A stretch of DNA of 64,000 nucleotides, from positions 20,623,934-20,687,933 of the forward strand of contig JAAOOA010000033.1 in the NCBI GenBank assembly GCA_012861695.1, written 5' to 3'. Position numbers and translations under genes: made by a program. Shown piece after piece: positions 60,250 through 64,000 of this stretch (its first letter is position 1; each line of letters begins with the position of its first letter). The DNA is from Trematomus loennbergii (taxonomy: Eukaryota > Chordata > Actinopteri > Perciformes > Nototheniidae). The notes beneath the pieces were generated by a model that saw nothing but the letters and a program-made list of their open reading frames with translations, had not been told where the DNA came from and made no database searches.

Positions 60250-63200
60250 TTTTATTTAGAGGCGCCTCTCAAATCACGCAAGTACACCTTACAATTCAGA
60301 AAATATTCTTTAAAATGCTACAAAAGGACAGTAACATGGAACATGAAGGGAAACAGTGAGTAGGTGAGTAATTGTATCTCTTCTCTGTCAGCTGTACTGT
60401 TCTGTAGGATAATATTTTAAGTGTGAATCTTTACACCTACTGCCTGAATCTGCGTTATGCTTTTCACTTTCTTTGGGTAATTTGTTCTGTTTTTAATTCA
60501 GCAGGTGAACCTATATGTTCATAAGATAGTGTGTGTGAGCTTAACTGTGTGTGTTAAACTAAAACGGAGCATTTTCTGTCAGCTCAGACTTTATTTCTGC
60601 TTTTTTAAACTGTAGTATGTGCTCATGTGTTTCAGTGTTAGTGTAGAGGCTACTGCCTGAATATGCTGAATGAAAGGCAGGTTTTCCTATGAGATCTCTG
60701 ACAGAGGACACATTTTGATCCTAAATATTTTGATATTGATGTAATCCAAAAGTAACAGATATGGGAGAAAAATATAGCTTAAAGCTGGATAAAAAAGTAA
60801 AAAAAACATATAGTTACTTTAATTAAATAAATAAAATACTAATTCTAAGTTTCAGAGTTTTTTGAAACATTTAGGATAATGTAACCACACAACTCAACTA
60901 CACAGTTCTATTCCTTTTTAGACATTTTAATGCAGACATATTAGTATACCACTTTTAAGAATGATGCGTTTCATTTTGGGCGTCAGTTCAAAGTGAGATT
61001 TAAAGAAGTGTTTGATATAGATATACGTCTTAATCCAAATCATTTTGTTCTCTGATTAAACATATTTTCTGTATGCAAACCATAGACTATGCAAACACAG
61101 GCTCATTCTTGGAATTGCTTTGTAAGCTGCACGGCTCAAATATTGTAGAAATGGTTGGATGAAGATCCGCCTGATATCTTATTATGGTTTGAAAATGCTG
61201 TCCATTTTGCCATTAGAGAGATTATCACATCTGTTAAGAGGAATTCTTGATCGAGTGTTATAACTATAGGCTTAAATATAACAGAATAAGTATTTACACT
61301 TGGTTTCCGCACCACAGTAGATTGTTACTGCTGCTGCTTTTCTTCATGTTTTGCTTTGTTGTCTGTTTTTGTTTGTAGTTTTGAATATTTCTTTAAAAAA
61401 ACAATAGAATGCTGATAAAGCAGTACCACCAAAATAAAGGCGGATGACCGCTGGGATTTTTTCTGTCATCATCTATCATCAAGTTCTCCTTTTTAAGTGT
61501 GTGGTCTGTGTCCTCCACCTCTGTACCATGTGTGCAGCAGAGTGGAAGCGTGCCACTCACCGGCTCCACCACATCAAACTTCTTCCTGTCCTGCACCTGA
61601 TGGATCTGGTACACATAATCCACCGAAGACTCGCAGAAGTTCACTCGCTCTTTGTCAAGGAGATCGTCAGCCTGTAGTTTAAAAGGAAAATAAATGCAAA
61701 TATATTGATCACTTTCTTTCTACAGTTTGCTACCCAACTGATGAAATGTGTTGTACTGCACCTCTTGGAGTTGACTCTCTTTCTTCTTGGCAGACATATT
61801 CAGGTGTTTGTCTATCTGAGAGAGATATTTCTCACTGTCCTTCTCAAACCTCTTTTTCTTTTCCTGCAGGAAAAATAGAAATGAGCAAATACAAGTTTTA
61901 GTCAGGTTTTTTTTTTATCTGGCAAATAGACTGAAAGACAAATACTATTAAGGTTCACCTCATATTCAAAGAATGAGCTGAAGCTAATACTAGCAAGATT
62001 ATTTTGTGTGTATTTCTTTTTACCAAAAGTGACATTTTCAGGCTGATTACCAATATTTGAGCGCTTTAAAGAGGACATATTCTGCTCATGTTCAGGTTCA
62101 TATTTGTATTTGGTGCCTCTGTTGTGACATGTCTCTATGATTTAATGTTCAAAAAGCTCTTTATTTTCAGTTTGGGATTCAGTTTTGGGATTTTAGCCTT
62201 TACAGACCATTTACATGCACACAAACCTATATAACACACTACAGGAAAGGGAAAACCCCAAAATGCATAATAGGGCCTCTTTAAACTTTTTAGATTGTCA
62301 GCCAATACCATTTTTCTTTACATTAACAACCCATGTAAAATTAAATTGTAAATGAAAAATGAGAATATGCTATAGATATATTGCTTTGGAGAATATGTTT
62401 ACACGTGAGTAGAGGAGTCCAAACTGTTAGCCAAGAAAAGACTGCTGTTGAAATAACAACCTGAAATACCTTGATATCCTTTTTATCCGATTGCTTTTCG
62501 AACAAAATACATATAGGCGTGTATAATCTGCAGTGTTTTGTAACAGGTAGTTATTGGAACATTCACACGCATTGTAAGATGTTTCATGATCGTACATTTA
62601 ACATTGTTTTTAACCCTCCTATTGTCTTAGTTTCCCCCCCCTTACTTTGGTGTTCGTGGTCAAATTTGACCGGTCCTGTTTTAACTGCTATTACATTAAC
62701 ACAAAAACCATTAATCACCAAATTTCATTTAACACCCTTTCAAACTGTAAATATTGTATCAGACTACTGGTATACATGAACAACTGCAGTAAATATACAA
62801 AGAATAGACACTGAACATGTATTGTGTGTGCCAGGTGTGATCCATGTAGGGGGATGGGCACATAAGAGCGGGACATGTGTCAAATTGTTCTGTGTGTGTG
62901 TGTGTGTGTGTTTGTGAGTGCCAGGTGTGATTCACATGGGGGATTGGGCACATAAGGGAGGGGACACATCTAGAGTATGTGTGTGTGTGTGTTTCTGTGT
63001 GTGGGTGTGTGTGTGTGTGGGTGTTTGTGTTTTATCTGATCCGGATGGTTACTAATTCCTTTTCTTTATGGCGGTCATTTTTGACCGGAACACCATGGGT
63101 GTTACAAAGTTGACTAAATCATCCAAAATTCAATGAAAGTGGTGATCAGCAATTGTATATGTTCAAATGTGAAGGATATCATAAAGCCTTAATGCAATCG

Positions 63201-63846
63201 AATCTAAAACAAAAAAGTTATGATTGATGAAAGTAGTAAATCGGTCAGATTTGACCCGAAGACAACAGGAGGGTTAAAACAATGCATGTATTTTTCCTGT
63301 ACAGTATATTTCCGTTTCACATGCTGATTAAGCAAACATCAACTCAGCAGCCAGAGGAAAAGAAAGCAGCTGGTTAATAAATACTGAGGGGGAAAAACAG
63401 TTTTAACCACTGGAGCACAACCAGAAAGAGACTGAAATGTCATGCTGAATAATCAAAGTGATATCCCACAGAGTCTCCTGGGGAGCAGAATAAAACGCTG
63501 GTGAAGCACACAGGGGGTCAGGTTAGAAAACCACCAGCGGTTCTCAACTACAAACTGCTTTCAGTCTTCACACATTAAAGACTTTCAAAGAGGAAGAAGC
63601 TCTTAAACGGGTACATGTTTCACACACACATTTGGGGAAGTGGCTCATAACAAGCTGTTTTTTTACATGGACGCACCTCAGAAATGTTTCATACATTGTA
63701 TGAGAAACAGTGTTTATATGACGAGTCATGAAGGGACCACTTTATGAGAAAATTGTTCAGTGAAGAAAACTCACTTTTGTAACTCCAATTTGCTCCTTTC
63801 TGAACTTCTCCAGCGGCTTGATGAGCAGATCGGAGGCGTTCTGAAC
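29861..63846 (-). CDS. ophn1: Oligophrenin-1 (partial: BAR C-terminus, PH, RhoGAP, proline-rich tail)
   Basis: BAR-PH-RhoGAP protein that speeds GTP hydrolysis by Rho family GTPases and acts in dendritic spines and endocytosis. Twenty exons, all GT-AG, run from 63846 down to a TAG stop at 29861-29863 and total 2062 nt, about 687 codons after allowing for one phase break (see the exon at 40548-40630). Order: BAR C-terminal helices (63846-57464), PH domain (57593-55182), RhoGAP (42281-38683) and proline-rich tail without an SH3 domain (34914-29861). Lack of SH3 favours ophn1 over the paralogues arhgap26/10/42, as does location beside ar. The human protein is 802 residues, so roughly 100-115 N-terminal residues lie beyond the right edge. 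Intron sizes range from 69 bp (61672 to 61761 is 90 bp) to 12.9 kb. Confidence 0.94.
30229..30700 (-). repeat. Teleost repeat with GGAAAAGTCATGGAAA blocks
   Basis: Starts CAGGGTTCTTACGGTC and has several AAGTCATGGAAA words on both ends. This is the pattern of a common non-autonomous hAT-like fish repeat. No target duplication seen. Confidence 0.5.
30938..30988 (-). CDS. ophn1: ophn1 penultimate coding exon
   Basis: 51 bp. Completes a Tyr codon and encodes [16 protein letters not shown]. Acceptor ttccgcag, donor gtatgt. Phases fit both neighbours. Confidence 0.87.
31525..31990. repeat. TTAA-flanked repeat starting AGGTCCCCTATTTTAC
   Basis: Opens after TTAA at 31521-31524 with an AGGTCCCCTATT terminus resembling families B and C. 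The right boundary is approximate. Confidence 0.45.
32149..32287 (-). CDS. ophn1: ophn1 proline-rich tail exon
   Basis: 139 bp. Encodes [20 protein letters not shown] then [20 protein letters not shown] and SEAPS. A strong donor gtaagt follows TCC TA, so retaining the intron would create TAG immediately. A TTAA-family repeat fragment begins about 30 bases upstream of its acceptor. Confidence 0.86.
32319..32450 (+). mobile_element. Family B MITE fragment beside an ophn1 acceptor
   Basis: Contains CCCCATTATGCTTCTGGGGT, GCATGTAAATGGTCTGC and TTGTCTCCCACACAACC like other family B copies. Begins about 30 bases from the acceptor of exon 32149-32287. Confidence 0.7.
33483..33791 (-). CDS. ophn1: ophn1 proline-rich tail exon (largest)
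   Basis: 309 bp, GC-rich, phase 1 to 1. Encodes a low-complexity tail beginning [20 protein letters not shown], with [20 protein letters not shown] and ending [18 protein letters not shown]. Several Pro/Arg clusters fit SH3 ligands. OPHN1's tail is known to bind endocytic SH3 proteins. Acceptor tttacaacag, donor gtagga. Confidence 0.88.
34770..34914 (-). CDS. ophn1: ophn1 exon: end of RhoGAP and first proline motif
   Basis: 145 bp, phase 0 to 1. Encodes [20 protein letters not shown] then [20 protein letters not shown] and [14 protein letters not shown] fits a PxxPxR SH3-binding motif. Donor gtaatt is weak; unspliced reading reaches TAG three codons later, so intron retention would truncate the proline-rich tail. 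Confidence 0.88.
36639..36684. repeat. (TA)n microsatellite
   Basis: Interrupted run of AT dinucleotides inside the long inverted-repeat element. Confidence 0.95.
37330..37875 (+). repeat. Tandem array, ~175-bp unit, about three copies
   Basis: GACAGAGGATT-ACT/TCT...AAGTACACAGTA recurs at about 37413, 37587 and 37769, alternating with CCAACAG-ATCAGTCTCA-type blocks at about 37330, 37488, 37662 and 37842. Copies are diverged. Confidence 0.8.
38683..38842 (-). CDS. ophn1: ophn1 RhoGAP exon with the catalytic-site Asn
   Basis: 160 bp. Encodes [20 protein letters not shown], then [20 protein letters not shown] and [13 protein letters not shown]. The Asn of MTPSNM and FGPTL are RhoGAP hallmarks. 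Acceptor gtccacag; the donor gtactt is weak and lies 13 bases from the end of a 2.9 kb inverted-repeat element. Confidence 0.96.
38981..39086 (-). CDS. ophn1: ophn1 RhoGAP exon
   Basis: 106 bp. Encodes [20 protein letters not shown] then [14 protein letters not shown], the LP-x-xN-x-x-x-(V/M) helix of RhoGAP. Acceptor taacacag, donor gtaagt. Confidence 0.95.
40130..40188 (-). CDS. ophn1: ophn1 RhoGAP exon
   Basis: 59 bp. Encodes [19 protein letters not shown], matching the conserved RSLPEPLMTY motif. Acceptor ttctgcag, donor gtaaga. Confidence 0.95.
40548..40630 (-). CDS. ophn1: ophn1 RhoGAP exon with an apparent phase break
   Basis: 83 bp. From ACA GGA GAT onward it reads [20 protein letters not shown] then KFYLR, clearly RhoGAP. 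The preceding exon leaves one base, whereas this exon must begin in phase 0 to read the RhoGAP frame, so the joined transcript shifts frame near 40619-40629. The spot is a CA dinucleotide run; a two-base loss there (or one-base gain) would explain it. No alternative AG is visible in the 30 bases upstream. Confidence 0.9.
41463..41537 (-). CDS. ophn1: ophn1 RhoGAP exon with the arginine finger
   Basis: 75 bp. Encodes [20 protein letters not shown] then NAFF. The Arg of EGVYRTVG is the catalytic arginine finger of RhoGAP domains. Ends with a single G before donor gtaaga; this leftover base does not fit the next exon's phase. Confidence 0.94.
42044..42106 (-). CDS. ophn1: ophn1 RhoGAP N-terminal exon
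   Basis: 63 bp. Encodes [20 protein letters not shown], helix 1 of the RhoGAP fold. Acceptor cttccacag, donor gtgaat. Confidence 0.95.
42248..42281 (-). CDS. ophn1: ophn1 linker micro-exon
   Basis: 34 bp, phase 0 to 1. Encodes [11 protein letters not shown], the short linker between PH and RhoGAP domains (the family has IYHSP-like sequence here). Acceptor tccatttcag, donor gtgagt. Phases join correctly to both neighbours. Confidence 0.93.
43883..45118 (-). mobile_element. Family B MITE carrying a nested element
   Basis: TTAA at 43879-43882 and 45119-45122. Ends AGAGGAAATATTCTGCTC and, inverted, AGGGGCCCTATTGTGC. Interrupted by 44077-44874. Orientation is opposite to the copy at 3943. Confidence 0.8.
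44077..44874. mobile_element. PIF/Harbinger-type MITE nested in the family B MITE
   Basis: 798 bp with ends GACCCCATTTACACGGGAACG and inverted GACCCCGTTTACACAAGGACG. Flanked by TAA at 44074-44076 and 44875-44877, a Harbinger-type target. No transposase frame. Confidence 0.8.
46791..46880 (+). mobile_element. SINE, left part (interrupted)
   Basis: B-box-like GGTTCAAGCCCC followed by GGACTGGTAGTTGGAGAGGT and GCCGGTTAACC, a common teleost SINE body. The expected continuation (GTCCTTGAGCAAGGCACTGA) appears only at 49365-49440. Confidence 0.6.
47110..47144. repeat. Perfect palindrome, 17-bp arms, 1-base centre
   Basis: CCAATCATTTTAGCCGG at 47110-47126 and its exact complement at 47128-47144 around a single C. 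Confidence 0.97.
47399..47434. repeat. Perfect palindrome, 17-bp arms, 2-base centre
   Basis: TTCCGGGTACCGCATGA at 47399-47415 is the exact complement of 47418-47434; the centre is TG. Confidence 0.97.
47460..48275 (+). other. Possible two-exon mini-ORF inside the family A element
   Basis: ATG at 47460 in an AGCTATGG context opens 51 codons ([20 protein letters not shown]...) to a strong donor gtaagt after 47613. An acceptor ttcgtccag before 48208 restores the frame for 22 more codons ([20 protein letters not shown]...) to TAA at 48273. AATAAA follows at 48379. I do not recognise the 73-residue product. It could be captured host sequence or chance. Confidence 0.3.
48614..48736 (-). other. 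Possible captured exon on the - strand of the family A element
   Basis: A 41-codon frame reads [20 protein letters not shown] then [20 protein letters not shown] and TAA. Composition looks more like coding DNA than the AT-rich surroundings. Family not recognised. Confidence 0.25.
49365..49440 (+). mobile_element. SINE, right part (interrupted)
   Basis: ATGTCCTTGAGCAAGGCACT followed by GAATCCCCAACTGCAGGG continues the SINE body seen at 46791-46880. Confidence 0.55.
49640..50110 (+). mobile_element. Decayed L2-like LINE remnant
   Basis: Interrupted frames read [15 protein letters not shown] and [17 protein letters not shown], the end of an L2-type ORF2, followed by a degenerate 3' part. Confidence 0.6.
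50230..52130. repeat. Unclassified composite repeat
   Basis: Contains CCATTGAAGTCAATGGAGAA and CTTCAACATGTTCCACC-type words found in teleost DNA repeats. At 51219-51849 it holds duplicated blocks: GTTAGCTCAAATATAAACAC at 51219 and 51421, and GGTTTGGTAACGATGCAGCC at 51475 and 51771. Confidence 0.5.
52231..52905. mobile_element. GC-rich element with ~100-bp inverted ends
   Basis: Left end CTGCCTGCAGGCCTCCACTC...AGTTCCGGTG...GGCTCCACTCTCAGGACA...GGAAGTGAC is repeated inverted at 52815-52900. The interior is unusually GC-rich for the window and contains a tRNA-like segment. Confidence 0.65.
52575..52646 (-). repeat. tRNA-like 72-bp segment
   Basis: On the - strand, A-box-like TGGCCTAGTGCCGG and B-box-like GGTTCGACTC are correctly spaced, and GCCGGCC / GGCCGGG could form an acceptor stem with six of seven pairs. 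The T stem is poor. Probably a tRNA-derived SINE head rather than a working tRNA. Confidence 0.35.
52980..54430 (+). mobile_element. L2-like LINE 3' region
   Basis: [15 protein letters not shown] is readable near 53075-53120. The 3' part has GAGAGGGATCCCTCCTCTGT and GCTCTCCCCGAGGTTTCTCC, then CTATATAAATAAAACTTG and a (ATTTG)n tail at 54410-54430, as in fish L2-type elements. Confidence 0.75.
55182..55260 (-). CDS. ophn1: ophn1 PH-domain C-terminal exon
   Basis: 79 bp. Encodes [20 protein letters not shown] then MDGKEP, the C-terminal PH helix containing the invariant Trp. Acceptor ttccatag, donor gtgagt. Followed by the 12.9 kb intron. Confidence 0.95.
56358..56449 (-). CDS. ophn1: ophn1 PH-domain exon
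   Basis: 92 bp. Encodes [20 protein letters not shown] then [10 protein letters not shown]; the [17 protein letters not shown] signature is diagnostic of the oligophrenin/GRAF family. Acceptor tctctacag, donor gtaaga. Confidence 0.96.
57263..57363 (-). CDS. ophn1: ophn1 PH-domain exon
   Basis: 101 bp. Encodes [20 protein letters not shown] then [13 protein letters not shown], strands 2-4 of the PH domain (W-x-K-x-Y-C motif). Acceptor cccaacag, donor gtgatt. Confidence 0.94.
57464..57593 (-). CDS. ophn1: ophn1 BAR-PH junction exon
   Basis: 130 bp, phase 0 to 1. Encodes [20 protein letters not shown], then [20 protein letters not shown] and QEK. The IEGYLY segment is the first strand of the PH domain. 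Donor gtacgt splits a Trp codon. Confidence 0.95.
57694..57798 (-). CDS. ophn1: ophn1 BAR-domain exon
   Basis: 105 bp, phase 0 to 0. Encodes [20 protein letters not shown] then [15 protein letters not shown], the last long BAR helix pair. Acceptor gttgcacag, donor gtaagt. The 3.8 kb intron upstream of it holds two inverted-repeat elements. Confidence 0.95.
57962..58583. mobile_element. Element with long inverted repeats in an ophn1 intron
   Basis: CCCGGAAATGTTGAGTAC...AAAGTTTTATGTTAGAAATG at the left is repeated inverted at the right end; homology extends about 170 bp inward with mismatches. A 27-bp unit (CAATAAGGTTGTTGAGGAAG...) is tandemly doubled around 58337-58390. No coding frame. Confidence 0.75.
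58879..59980. mobile_element. MITE with AGGCCTGTACTACGAAGCT ends
   Basis: 1102 bp; inverted ends AGGCCTGTACTACGAAGCTG / AGGCCTGTACTACGAAGCTA. Flanked by CAG at 58876-58878 and 59981-59983. Contains TGATTGGTCAGCAGGCAGTG. No transposase frame. Confidence 0.75.
60210..60250. repeat. (AAT)n microsatellite
   Basis: About 12 ATA/AAT units in a row. Confidence 0.95.
61561..61671 (-). CDS. ophn1: ophn1 BAR-domain exon
   Basis: 111 bp, phase 0 to 0. Encodes [20 protein letters not shown] then [17 protein letters not shown], the RKKFD(V/I)VEP motif typical of the oligophrenin/GRAF BAR domain. Acceptor aaactacag, donor gtgagt. Confidence 0.95.
61762..61863 (-). CDS. ophn1: ophn1 BAR-domain exon
   Basis: 102 bp, phase 0 to 0. 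Encodes [20 protein letters not shown] then [14 protein letters not shown], the basic, lipid-facing part of the BAR coiled coil. Acceptor ttcctgcag; the donor gtgcag is a weak match beyond the GT. Confidence 0.94.
62070..62280 (-). mobile_element. Family B MITE, short deleted form
   Basis: 211 bp between TTAA at 62066-62069 and 62281-62284. Ends AGAGGACATATTCTGCTC and inverted AGAGGCCCTATTATGC. The interior lacks the middle found in the 467 bp copy. Confidence 0.8.
62613..63273. mobile_element. piggyBac-like MITE with GT repeats
   Basis: 661 bp; TTAA at 62609-62612 and 63274-63277; ends CCCTCCTATTGTCTT and inverted CCCTCCTGTTGTCTTCGG. CCC-starting ends on TTAA fit piggyBac. Inside, GTGCCAGGTGTGAT-CA-TG...GGGCACATAAG is doubled and two (TG)n runs occur (about 62893-62912 and 62972-63020). 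Confidence 0.75.
63775..63846 (-). CDS. ophn1: ophn1 BAR-domain exon (first in window)
   Basis: 72 bp, phase 0 to 0. Encodes [20 protein letters not shown] then GVTK, an amphipathic BAR helix. Acceptor tgtccag, donor gtgagt. The preceding coding exons are beyond the right edge of the window. Confidence 0.92.
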
Positions 63847-64000
63847 CTGGACAGGCAAACATGGAGCAGATGTTACTGTGGTGCTACTCTACATACACAA
63901 AACACACTTACACATACAGTACTGCCATATGTAGGACACACCCTTTACTCTGTATGTCCTTAGATAAACTGCTATCTGTGGGGTTCATGTTGAATCAGCT

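Noticed and set aside
1..64000. CRISPR arrays, rRNA genes, intact transposase or viral genes
   Set aside because: None seen on either strand; the DNA is eukaryotic and all mobile elements here are non-autonomous or broken.

Overview
This is vertebrate nuclear DNA, almost certainly from a ray-finned (teleost, probably percomorph) fish. It is AT-rich, its genes are split into short exons by canonical GT-AG introns, and it is full of teleost-style non-LTR retrotransposon remnants, tRNA-derived SINEs and small non-autonomous DNA transposons. No bacterial, viral or CRISPR feature is visible.

Two genes are present, arranged tail to tail. On the + strand, 5956-20515 carries exons 2-8 of an androgen receptor gene (ar): both zinc fingers, the hinge and the whole ligand-binding domain, ending in a stop codon. 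Exon 1 (the N-terminal transactivation domain) is not in the window and must lie to the left. On the - strand, 63846-29861 carries the last 20 coding exons of oligophrenin-1 (ophn1): the C-terminal part of the BAR domain, the PH domain, the RhoGAP domain and the proline-rich tail. The first coding exons (roughly 100 residues of the BAR domain) lie to the right, beyond 64000. AR next to OPHN1 is the arrangement known from human Xq12, so this is a conserved vertebrate synteny block. The two proteins have unrelated roles: one is a nuclear steroid receptor, the other a synaptic/endocytic Rho GTPase-activating protein.

Layout: 1-5955 is ar intron 1, built almost entirely of nested repeats. 5956-6337 holds the DNA-binding exons and 6338-13327 a large intron. 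13328-20515 holds the hinge and ligand-binding exons. 20516 to about 28.8 kb is ar 3'UTR plus intergenic DNA. 28.8-42.3 kb holds the ophn1 3'UTR, proline-rich and RhoGAP exons. 42282-55181 is one 12.9 kb ophn1 intron packed with nested transposons. 55182-63846 holds the PH and BAR exons.

The main points of interest are: (i) an apparent reading-phase break in an ophn1 RhoGAP exon at a short CA repeat; (ii) a 2.9 kb fold-back element with ~480 bp inverted ends stopping 13 nt from an ophn1 splice donor; (iii) many TTAA-flanked non-autonomous elements sharing terminal motifs, some nested, one containing a possible spliced mini-gene; (iv) two perfect 17-bp-arm palindromes 250 bp apart; (v) a hAT element with a perfect 8-bp target duplication ending 121 bp before ar exon 2. 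All positions were read by eye; no alignment or database search was possible.
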